From an uncultured Methylococcaceae bacterium (GTDB lineage Bacteria > Pseudomonadota > Gammaproteobacteria > Methylococcales > Methylomonadaceae), in the NCBI GenBank assembly GCA_903939355.1, contig CAJAHC010000535.1, positions 1-6,216 on the forward strand: a DNA stretch of 6,216 nucleotides, written 5' to 3'. The first letter of the stretch is position 1; every line of letters starts with the position of its first letter. Made by a program: the position numbers and the translations under genes. Positions 1-6,216 of the stretch are shown in pieces. Below the pieces are notes generated by a model. That model saw nothing but the letters and a program-made list of their open reading frames with translations. It ran no database searches and was not told the origin of the DNA.

Positions 1-122
1 GGATAAAATAGTCATATTTACTTAAAATGTCGTTAATTAATCCCTTTTCAATAATCATAGCTGTCTAAGCAGAGCTACTTTAGCGACCTGTTTACTCATT
101 AAGCTAATCAAACATAAGCATT

Positions 123-3100
123 ATGGAACAAAACAATCTGACTCTTGGAATCTCTGGTTTTACTTACGCTGATTTATATGATGCGAACCGTTTAAAGAAT
201 TTGCTGGATGTATTTGATGCATCCATAAAAAAACACGATGCCGAGCTTTATAATAAATTTTCTGATTATCGGCAAAACCAGGGTGTAGGCTTAACTCCTG
301 AGGAAGTGTCCGAGTTATTGGTGAACATGGGGCCTTATGTGGGCCAATTTGTAGCCAAATTGTTTAATGTGACTGATCAACACCAAACGCAGGCGATCAA
401 AATTAAGGATGAAATTGATACAATTTTTACCTATAAAAATGAAGTCGTAGAAAAATTAGGTGTTGTTTTTAAAGGTCAAGATACTGCTGATTGGAATATT
501 TCGTCGATACTTAATCGTTTTGATTTATTGATTGAAGCCGGTTTTATTGAAGCTAATCAAGATAATGATCCTGAACATCGGGTTGCTCGCGTTGGTGCAG
601 TAATTGGCTTGTTATCCAGGCACTACAAATTGCTTGCTAAAGGCAAAGCCAGTGATTACGAAAATGCCGATGAGCAAGTATCTGCTTTGCGTGCAAAATT
701 GCTTGATCATGAGTTGGCCAAAGTTGAGTTTACAGACATTATTAATGTCTCAGAAGCCGCTGATTTTGTCAGTGGTTTAATGGATATTGTGCAGCGTTGG
801 AGCTTTGTTGCTCAACAAGATAATGATGTCGTTGCAGATTGGTTGAGTTTCAAATTTCCAGAAAAACGAGATTTTAATCATTTGGTCGAACATGAGACCG
901 TTGATCGTGGACAATTTACTGCATGGATGGGTGAACTGGAACATCGTCGTCGTCGTGATGGTTTTAAGTTAACGGATCCAAGATACAATCAACGCCAGGT
1001 ATTGTCTGAAGTTAATCATTGCATTTATTGTCACGAGCGCGATACCGACTCTTGCTCTAAAGGTATGCGCAACAAGAAAACCAATACCTTTAAAATTGAT
1101 CCCCTGGGCGTAACAACTATTGGTTGTCCACTGGATGAAAAAATCTCTGAAATGCATTTGGTTAAGCGCAAGGGCGACAACATTGGCGCTTTGGCAATTA
1201 TTATCATTGATAATCCGATGTGTCCGGGTACTGGTCATCGTATTTGTAATGAATGCATGAAAGGTTGTATCTATCAAAAGACTGACCCCGTTAATATTCC
1301 GCAAATTGAAACCAATGTGCTAACGGATGTGTTATTCATGCCTTATGGTTTTGAAATATACAGTTTGTTGACCCGTTGGAATCCGTTGAATGTCAAGCGC
1401 CCAACGATGCTACCTTATAACGGTAAAAATGCCTTGGTTGTAGGTTTAGGCCCTGCTGGTTATACCATGAGCCATTATTTGTTAAATGAAGGTTTTGGTG
1501 TTGCCGGCATTGATGGATTAAAGTTGGAGCCCTTGCCGGTGGAGTTAACCGGTGATGCCGATAACTTACCGCAACCTATAGTCGATTTTAATGATCTTTA
1601 CGAGGATTTGGATAAACGTATTCTGGCCGGTTTTGGTGGCGTAGCAGAGTACGGTATTACAGTGCGTTGGGATAAAAACTTCCTGAAAGTTATTTATTTA
1701 ACATTGCAAAGACGTGAGGCTTTTCGCGCTTATGGTGGTGTGCGTTTTGGCGGTACGCTGACTATTGAAGATGCGTGGAGTATGGGTTTTGATCATATTT
1801 GTATCGCTTCAGGTGCAGGCCAGCCAACGATTATTGATCTTAAAAATAATCTGATGCGCGGTATACGTAAAGCCTCTGATTTCTTGATGGCGTTGCAATT
1901 GACGGGTGCTGCTAAAGCTTCTTCGTTGGCTAATTTACAAGTAAGGTTACCTGCCGGCGTTATTGGCGGCGGGTTAACAGCGATTGATACTGCCACAGAG
2001 TTAATGGCTTATTATCCTGTGCAGGTGGAAAAAATTCTACATCGTTATGAAACGTTGGTGAATGTTTACGGTGAGCAATTGGTTCGCAGTCGTTACGATA
2101 AAGAAGAAACTATTATTCTGGATGAATTTCTGGCGCATGGCGAAGTCATTCATGCTGAACGCATGCGTGCTGAAGCTGAAGACGAACAGCCAGACTTCCA
2201 ACCCTTAGTAGATTCATGGGGCGGTGTAACTTTGTTTTATCGCAAAGGTATGAAGGATGCGCCTGCGTATCGTCAAAATCATGAAGAAATTAGTGAGGCC
2301 TTGGAAGAGGGGATTGCGTTGGCGGAAGGGATGAGTCCGCTGAGTGCAGATGCTGATGAATATGGGCACTTAAATGCCGTAGATTTTGAAAAGCTGGTGC
2401 TGGATGACGATCGTTGGAAAAATTCCGGTGAGATTATTAAAGTTCCGTTGCGAAGTTTGTATGTGGCTGCCGGCACATCACCCAATACGATTTACCAAAG
2501 TGAATACCCCGACACATTTGTAATGGATAAATGGTTTTTTCAGCGTTACGAACCCGAATGGACAAATGACTCGGTTGAATTAGTACCTATGCACGATGAA
2601 GCGTTTCCCAAGTTAGGTAAACCGGCACCGTTAACGTCTTATCAAAAAGACGGTAAATTCATCAGTTTTTATGGCGATAATCATCCGGTCTATGCGGGTA
2701 ATGTAGTTAAGGCGATGGCAAGTGCAAAGAATGGTTATCCTTATGTGGTCAAGTTGTTTGAAAAACAGCTGGCCAGCTTAACTTCAGCACAACAGTCAGA
2801 GCGTGACGCTGATCTAAAAGCCTTGTTTGCACGTTTAGATGAGGCCTTTAATGCCACTATTGTTGCTATTAATCGATTAACGCCAACCATTATTGAGGTG
2901 GTTGTAAAAGCACCGTTAGCGGCAGAAAAATTTTATCCGGGACAATTTTACCGCGTACAAAACTACGAAGCTTTTGCACCAACGGTCGAAGGTACTGTAT
3001 TAGCAGCAGAAGGTTTGGCGCTAACGGGTGCTGAAGTTGATAAAGAAAAAGGTACTATTTCTTTGATTGCTTTGGAAATGGGATCTTCTTCGCGCCTTTG

Positions 3101-3815
3101 TGCAACTTGGAAGGTGGGTGATCCTCTGGTTATTATGGGGGTAACTGGTACACCAACTGATATTCCAAGCAATCAAACGGTGTTGTTAATTGGTGGAGGC
3201 TTAGGAAATGCGGTACTGTTTTCGATTGGTAAGGCACTGCGAGCGGCTGGTAATCGGGTTGTTTATTTTGCAGGTTACAAGTTCGCTCAAGATCGTTTTA
3301 AAGTTGAAGACGTAGAAGCAGCTGCTGATTTGATTATCTGGGCTGTCGATAAAGGCGAAGGCGTGCAGGCGATAGTGCCAACCCGTCCGCAAGATAAAAG
3401 CTTTGTCGGTAATATACTGGAATGTATGGTGGCTTATGCCAAAGGTGAGTTGGGCGAACAGCCCATTTCACTGGCCGAGGTCGATCATTTGGTGGTTATT
3501 GGCTCTGACCGTATGATGGCAGCCGTTAAATCAGCGCGTTTTGATGTGTTAAAGCCGTATCTCAATAAAGCCCATCACGCTATCGGTTCTATTAATTCAC
3601 CCATGCAGTGCATGATGAAAGGTATTTGCGCTCAGTGTTTATGTAAGCATGTCGATGCTGATACCGGTAAAGAATACTTTGTTTACTCCTGTTATAACCA
3701 AGATCAGGATTTGGATAAAGTCGACTTCCCCCATTTGAATGCACGTTTACGTCAAAATACTGTGCAAGAAAAATTATCTAATTTGTGGCTGGATTATTTG
3801 TTGGAGAAGCAGTGA
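123..3815 (+). CDS. Large fused FAD/NAD(P)-dependent iron-sulfur oxidoreductase (GltD-like plus FNR/PyrK-like modules)
   Basis: This 1230-residue protein is probably a cytoplasmic electron-transfer flavoprotein; its substrate is unknown. Residues 1 to about 290 form a helical, charged domain that I do not recognise. Next come two cysteine groups, C300/C303/C311/C335 and C367/C375/C378/C382, spaced as for two [4Fe-4S] clusters of the GltD/dihydropyrimidine dehydrogenase type. A GxGPAG dinucleotide fold (441-446) binds FAD, GGGLTAID (615-622) marks the NAD(P)H fold, and G851-D852 in GDNHPVYAG matches the second FAD motif of GltD. From about residue 910 a ferredoxin-reductase-like module follows: YPGQF (938-942), a GGGLGNA nucleotide loop (1024-1030), then C1163/C1169/C1172/C1174/C1190, a probable [2Fe-2S] site as in PyrK/NfnA. 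GltD is about 470 residues and PyrK/NfnA about 260-280, so this is a fusion with additions. An in-frame TAA at 105-107 makes ATG 123 the most upstream ATG, although its ribosome binding site is weak. It lies 28 bases before the ychJ-like gene. The module assignment is secure; the physiological reaction is not. Confidence 0.9.
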   Translation: MEQNNLTLGISGFTYADLYDANRLKNLLDVFDASIKKHDAELYNKFSDYRQNQGVGLTPEEVSELLVNMGPYVGQFVAKLFNVTDQHQTQAIKIKDEIDTIFTYKNEVVEKLGVVFKGQDTADWNISSILNRFDLLIEAGFIEANQDNDPEHRVARVGAVIGLLSRHYKLLAKGKASDYENADEQVSALRAKLLDHELAKVEFTDIINVSEAADFVSGLMDIVQRWSFVAQQDNDVVADWLSFKFPEKRDFNHLVEHETVDRGQFTAWMGELEHRRRRDGFKLTDPRYNQRQVLSEVNHCIYCHERDTDSCSKGMRNKKTNTFKIDPLGVTTIGCPLDEKISEMHLVKRKGDNIGALAIIIIDNPMCPGTGHRICNECMKGCIYQKTDPVNIPQIETNVLTDVLFMPYGFEIYSLLTRWNPLNVKRPTMLPYNGKNALVVGLGPAGYTMSHYLLNEGFGVAGIDGLKLEPLPVELTGDADNLPQPIVDFNDLYEDLDKRILAGFGGVAEYGITVRWDKNFLKVIYLTLQRREAFRAYGGVRFGGTLTIEDAWSMGFDHICIASGAGQPTIIDLKNNLMRGIRKASDFLMALQLTGAAKASSLANLQVRLPAGVIGGGLTAIDTATELMAYYPVQVEKILHRYETLVNVYGEQLVRSRYDKEETIILDEFLAHGEVIHAERMRAEAEDEQPDFQPLVDSWGGVTLFYRKGMKDAPAYRQNHEEISEALEEGIALAEGMSPLSADADEYGHLNAVDFEKLVLDDDRWKNSGEIIKVPLRSLYVAAGTSPNTIYQSEYPDTFVMDKWFFQRYEPEWTNDSVELVPMHDEAFPKLGKPAPLTSYQKDGKFISFYGDNHPVYAGNVVKAMASAKNGYPYVVKLFEKQLASLTSAQQSERDADLKALFARLDEAFNATIVAINRLTPTIIEVVVKAPLAAEKFYPGQFYRVQNYEAFAPTVEGTVLAAEGLALTGAEVDKEKGTISLIALEMGSSSRLCATWKVGDPLVIMGVTGTPTDIPSNQTVLLIGGGLGNAVLFSIGKALRAAGNRVVYFAGYKFAQDRFKVEDVEAAADLIIWAVDKGEGVQAIVPTRPQDKSFVGNILECMVAYAKGELGEQPISLAEVDHLVVIGSDRMMAAVKSARFDVLKPYLNKAHHAIGSINSPMQCMMKGICAQCLCKHVDADTGKEYFVYSCYNQDQDLDKVDFPHLNARLRQNTVQEKLSNLWLDYLLEKQ

Positions 3816-3830
3816 TTGTGAAGGCTAGTT

Positions 3831-3836
3831 TAAGGA
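3831..3836 (+). promoter_or_regulatory. Ribosome binding site of the ychJ-like gene
   Basis: TAAGGA matches the Shine-Dalgarno consensus and lies 7 bases before the TTG at 3844. An in-frame TAG at 3826-3828 leaves TTG 3844 as the only usual start codon between that stop and the conserved N-terminal cysteine motif. The site therefore decides the start of the gene. Confidence 0.75.
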
Positions 3837-3843
3837 TTTTTAT

Positions 3844-4326
3844 TTGAACAATCACATTCTTTGTCTCTGCGGTTCTGGTATTAACTATCAAGAATGCTGT
3901 GAGCTGTTTCATGTCGGTGAAAAAAAACCGACTACGGCTGTAGAGTTGATGCGCTCGCGTTATACTGCTTATGTGCTGAGAAACGCAGTTTATTTGCAAG
4001 AAACATGGGATGTAACGAGGCGACCCAAGCTGATAGATTTTTCCAAAGAAAAAATAGATTGGTTACGCCTGGAAATTGTTGATATTAAAAAAGGCGAAGC
4101 GAAAGATAATAAAGGCTTGGTAACATTCAAGGCGTTTTATAGTCAAGAAGGTGAGGTATGCGTTATGAATGAAATCAGTCGGTTTAGAAAAAATAACGGC
4201 CATTGGTTTTATCTTGATGGCGTTATTAAATCAATGGGTAAAGTGGATGTGCAATCTAATCAGGGTAAGAATGCACTATGTTCTTGTAGTAGCGGTAAGA
4301 AGTTTAAGCGTTGTTGTGGAGCATGA
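3844..4326 (+). CDS. ychJ: YchJ-family (UPF0225) protein with two SEC-C zinc motifs
   Basis: This 160-residue protein carries a SEC-C type motif at each end. The first is C7-x-C9 followed by GSG and C18-C19; the second is C146-x-C148, SSGKKFKR, then C157-C158. Both have the CxC-x8-CC spacing known to bind zinc at the C-terminus of SecA. The middle (about 30-135), with VELMRSRYTAYVLRN and a hydrophobic strand pattern ending in HWFYLDG, matches the NTF2-like core of the UPF0225/YchJ family, whose members are about 150-160 residues long. The precise function of the family is unknown. The gene starts at TTG; the first internal ATG in frame (3949) would remove the first zinc motif. It lies 28 bases after the large oxidoreductase gene with no visible terminator between them, so the two are probably co-transcribed. 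A hairpin terminator directly after its stop probably closes the unit. A link to iron-sulfur or redox metabolism would be inference from position only. Confidence 0.88.
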   Translation: MNNHILCLCGSGINYQECCELFHVGEKKPTTAVELMRSRYTAYVLRNAVYLQETWDVTRRPKLIDFSKEKIDWLRLEIVDIKKGEAKDNKGLVTFKAFYSQEGEVCVMNEISRFRKNNGHWFYLDGVIKSMGKVDVQSNQGKNALCSCSSGKKFKRCCGA

Positions 4327-4327
4327 T

Positions 4328-4354
4328 GTTGGCAGGGTTTTGCCAGCTTGTTTT
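4328..4354 (+). terminator. Probable Rho-independent terminator after the ychJ-like gene
   Basis: GTTGGCA (4328-4334) pairs with TGCCAGC (4341-4347), giving a 7-bp stem with one T-G wobble and a 6-base loop. TTGTTTT follows. The hairpin begins two bases after the TGA stop, the usual place for an intrinsic terminator. The T-run is interrupted by a G and the stem is short, so termination may be partial. It would separate the oxidoreductase-ychJ unit from the mla genes. Confidence 0.6.
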
Positions 4355-4408
4355 GTCATATGGGTAGGGCTGGTGTGTGATGGAGGCTTTATTTAGTGCC
4401 CATTAGAT

Positions 4409-4434
4409 TGGAAGGTAATGGTTAATATCTTCCA
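4409..4434. repeat. Short inverted repeat in the leader region of mlaF
   Basis: TGGAAG (4409-4414) and CTTCCA (4429-4434) are perfect inverted copies separated by 14 bases. No T-run follows, so it does not look like a terminator. It sits just upstream of the possible mlaF promoter and could be an operator, but a 6-base repeat can easily occur by chance. Confidence 0.2.
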
Positions 4435-4441
4435 CAATAGA

Positions 4442-4469
4442 TTGACTTCATCGTAAGTAGTCGTACAAA
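4442..4469 (+). promoter_or_regulatory. Possible sigma-70 promoter for mlaF
   Basis: TTGACT at 4442-4447 matches the -35 consensus in five of six positions. TACAAA at 4464-4469 matches the -10 consensus in four of six, with a 16-base spacer. Transcription would start about 30 bases before the mlaF ATG, in a stretch rich in A and T. The position between a terminator and the first mla gene is right for an operon promoter. The assignment is by eye only. Confidence 0.35.
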
Positions 4470-4508
4470 ATAGCCAATTTAAATTGATAACATTAATTAA
4501 AATTACGC

Positions 4509-5336
4509 ATGGATAATAGCGTTTCTTCCCAAGACAGTTTAGTCTCCGTCCGCAATTTGTCTTTTTCTCGTGGAAATCAGAAAATATTTGATAATATTTC
4601 CCTTGATTTTCAGCGAGGTAAGATTACGGCAATTATGGGGCCTAGCGGTACCGGAAAAACCACCTTACTCAAGTTGATAGGTGGTCAATTGTTTCCTGAT
4701 AAGGGTACAATTATTGTAGACGGCCAAAATGTTCATAAGCTTGGTCGAGCAGAGCTTTACAATCTGCGTAAACGCTTGGGGATGCTATTTCAAAGCGGCG
4801 CATTATTAACTGACATGAATGTTTTTGATAATGTTGCTTTTCCTTTACGGGAGCACACTCATTTACCTGAATCCATGATTCGCACATTGGTGTTAATGAA
4901 GTTGCAGGCGGTAGGTTTAAGAGGTGCCCGTAAATTGATGCCAAACGAACTCTCTGGCGGCATGGCCAGACGTGTTGCATTGGCAAGAGCGATTGCTTTG
5001 GATCCAATGATGATTCTGTACGATGAGCCTTTTACCGGCCAAGATCCTATTTCCATGGGGGTATTGGTTCATCTTATTAAATCCTTAAATAATACATTAG
5101 GGTTAACCAGTATTATTGTTTCTCATGATGTACATGATACTTCTGCGATAGCAGATTATATTTATGTGTTATCAGGTGGAAAGATTGTTGGTCAAGGTAC
5201 GCCTAAAGAAATTAAAGAGTCAGATTCTGAATGGGTGCAACAATTTATGACTGGCGCTGCAGATGGCCCAGTACATTTTCATTATCCAGCTAAAGATTAT
5301 GTTGATGATCTGATGTCGTCTGGAAAACGTTACTAA
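4509..5336 (+). CDS. mlaF: MlaF, ATP-binding subunit of the phospholipid ABC transporter maintaining outer-membrane lipid asymmetry
   Basis: MlaF is the cytoplasmic ATPase of the inner-membrane MlaFEDB complex, which moves phospholipids between the inner membrane and the periplasmic carrier MlaC. The 275-residue product (E. coli MlaF is about 269) has all ABC ATPase motifs: Walker A GPSGTGKTT (44-52), Q-loop Q95 in LFQSGALLTDMNVFDNV, signature LSGG (148-151) within LSGGMARR, Walker B ending D172-E173-P174, and the switch histidine H206 in SHDVHD. The FQSGALLTDMNVFDN and LREHT segments, and the C-terminal tail with DGPVHFHYPAKDY, match MlaF rather than other ABC ATPases; in E. coli the C-terminal tail of MlaF takes part in complex assembly with MlaB. 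The ATG start gives the usual short N-terminus, though only an A-rich stretch and no clear Shine-Dalgarno precedes it. It is the first visible gene of the mla cluster, followed by mlaE after 106 bases. Confidence 0.95.
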   Translation: MDNSVSSQDSLVSVRNLSFSRGNQKIFDNISLDFQRGKITAIMGPSGTGKTTLLKLIGGQLFPDKGTIIVDGQNVHKLGRAELYNLRKRLGMLFQSGALLTDMNVFDNVAFPLREHTHLPESMIRTLVLMKLQAVGLRGARKLMPNELSGGMARRVALARAIALDPMMILYDEPFTGQDPISMGVLVHLIKSLNNTLGLTSIIVSHDVHDTSAIADYIYVLSGGKIVGQGTPKEIKESDSEWVQQFMTGAADGPVHFHYPAKDYVDDLMSSGKRY

Positions 5337-5442
5337 TTAAGGTTAATAGAAAATACTCGTTGCTTTACATCTTAATATCAGTCGATCTAGTTGCTGTTGG
5401 CATACGATAAACTCATCAATACCAGTGTAAATATATTATAAA
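5337..5442 (+). other. mlaF-mlaE intergenic gap of 106 bases
   Basis: This AT-rich spacer has no recognisable gene, no convincing hairpin terminator and no strong promoter. TTTACA at 5364-5369 and TTGGCA at 5397-5402 resemble -35 boxes, but neither has a good -10 at the right distance. No clear Shine-Dalgarno precedes the mlaE ATG; the bases just before it are almost all A and T. In E. coli the two genes are nearly adjacent, so the length is unusual. Confidence 0.6.
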
Positions 5443-6216
5443 ATGACTCAATTTATACAAAATTTGGGTAGAAATACACGTATCAGCTTTAACAAGTTGG
5501 GGCGTGCAACCTATTTTCTACTTCAGACAATATCTGGGATCTTCAGTGTCTTAGGACGACCTAGATTGTTACTTAATCAGATGTATTCCGTGGGTGTATT
5601 ATCTTTTTTGATCATTACCATTTCCGGCTTATTTGTCGGTATGGTCTTGGGGTTACAGGGATACTATACGCTTTCTGATTTTGGGGCAGAAGAAACGCTT
5701 GGGGTTATGGTGGCAGCTTCTTTAGTTCGAGAGCTGGGGCCTGTTGTATCTGCTCTATTATTTGCAGGGCGCGCTGGCTCAGCGTTAACTGCTGAGATTG
5801 GCTTGATGAAGGCCACTGAACAATTGTCAGGAATGGAAATGATGGCGGTTGATCCGATTAAGCGAATTATTACGCCACGTTTTTTGGCAGGATTAATCTC
5901 GATGCCTATACTGGCAGCATTGTTTAGTGCTGTGGGCATTGTTGGCGGACAAATTATTGGTTGTGGCTTGTTAGGCGTTGATGAAGGTGCTTATTGGTCA
6001 CAAATGCAGGCAAACATAGATTTTCAGGATGATATTATTAATGGTGTAATCAAAAGTGTTGTATTTGGTTTTATCACATCTTGGATAGCCTTATTTGAAG
6101 GTTATGACGCTATTCCCACTTCAGAAGGGGTTAGTAGAGCGACTACGCGTACCGTAGTTAATTCAGCTTTTAGTATTTTAGGTCTGGATTTTATCCTGAC
6201 TGCACTCATGTTTGGA
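5443..6216 (+). CDS. mlaE: MlaE, permease subunit of the phospholipid ABC transporter (cut by the window edge)
   Basis: An open frame of 258 codons runs from ATG 5443 to the last base with no stop. The product matches the MlaE permease family (about 260 residues in E. coli) along its whole length. E. coli MlaE ends in LDFVLTALMFGN and this frame ends in LDFILTALMFG, so probably only one or a few codons and the stop are missing. Hydrophobic membrane segments lie near residues 50-75, 98-115, 147-175, 200-220 and 240-258. The family signature VRELGPV (95-101), AGRAGSALTAEIG (108-120) and the following MKATEQLSGM, the likely coupling region that contacts MlaF, are intact. MlaE forms the membrane channel of the MlaFEDB complex in the inner membrane. 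An in-frame TAA at 5428-5430 makes this the most upstream ATG. The mlaD, mlaC and mlaB genes would be expected next. Confidence 0.94.
   Translation, partial: MTQFIQNLGRNTRISFNKLGRATYFLLQTISGIFSVLGRPRLLLNQMYSVGVLSFLIITISGLFVGMVLGLQGYYTLSDFGAEETLGVMVAASLVRELGPVVSALLFAGRAGSALTAEIGLMKATEQLSGMEMMAVDPIKRIITPRFLAGLISMPILAALFSAVGIVGGQIIGCGLLGVDEGAYWSQMQANIDFQDDIINGVIKSVVFGFITSWIALFEGYDAIPTSEGVSRATTRTVVNSAFSILGLDFILTALMFG

Noticed and set aside
91..118. Possible promoter TTTACT with CATAAG before the oxidoreductase gene
   Set aside because: Transcription would begin at about the start codon itself, leaving no leader, and the -10 match is poor. The true promoter in 1-122 or further upstream could not be picked out by eye.
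969..1304. Minus-strand open frame of 111 codons inside the large oxidoreductase gene
   Set aside because: It lies entirely opposite the conserved cysteine-rich segment of the oxidoreductase, its product resembles no known protein, and it has no separate context. It is a shadow of the real gene.
2700..2900. The idea that the oxidoreductase is really two genes joined by a sequencing error at the module junction
   Set aside because: The frame is open without interruption, both modules keep intact motifs, and the linker reads as normal coding sequence with no start codon plus ribosome binding site at the junction.
4169..4396. Plus-strand open frame of 75 codons overlapping the end of the ychJ-like gene
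   Set aside because: It overlaps the second SEC-C motif in another frame and runs through the terminator hairpin. The product is not recognisable.
4711..5007. Minus-strand open frames within mlaF
   Set aside because: They lie opposite the highly conserved ATPase motifs of MlaF and are explained by that coding constraint.
1..6216. CRISPR arrays, insertion sequences, tRNA genes, phage or defence genes
   Set aside because: No repeated spacer units, transposase motifs, terminal inverted repeats, tRNA-like folds or defence-protein signatures were seen on either strand.

Overview
The window is an ordinary-looking stretch of a moderately AT-rich bacterial chromosome with four genes, all on the + strand. 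The mlaF and mlaE products resemble the gammaproteobacterial Mla proteins over their whole length, so a gammaproteobacterium is the most likely source. From memory of where similar large oxidoreductases occur, a methane-oxidising lineage (Methylococcales) is possible, but this is a low-confidence inference and no methane-oxidation gene is present.

Region 1 (about 1-4354) is a probable two-gene unit. The first gene encodes a very large (1230 aa) iron-sulfur flavoprotein. It joins, in one chain, an unrecognised helical N-terminal domain, a GltD-like module (eight cysteines for two probable [4Fe-4S] clusters, an FAD site and an NAD(P)H site) and a ferredoxin-reductase-like module ending in a cysteine-rich probable [2Fe-2S] site. 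The GltD-like and reductase-like modules are in other organisms the two separate subunits of NfnAB/SudAB-type enzymes. After 28 bases comes a ychJ-family gene (UPF0225) with a SEC-C zinc motif at each end. It starts at TTG with a good ribosome binding site. A hairpin followed by a T-rich run directly after its stop probably ends transcription.

Region 2 (about 4355-6216) is the start of an mla operon, which maintains outer-membrane lipid asymmetry. A possible promoter precedes mlaF (the ATPase). After an unusually long 106-base gap comes mlaE (the permease), which runs off the window's right edge probably within a residue or so of its C-terminus. MlaF and MlaE form the inner-membrane ABC transporter that exchanges phospholipid with the periplasmic carrier MlaC through MlaD. 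The mlaD, mlaC and mlaB genes would be expected to follow outside the window.

I found no mobile element, CRISPR array, tRNA, rRNA or sign of recent transfer. The most interesting item is the single-chain architecture of the large oxidoreductase, with its unknown N-terminal domain and its altered flavin and iron-sulfur motifs.
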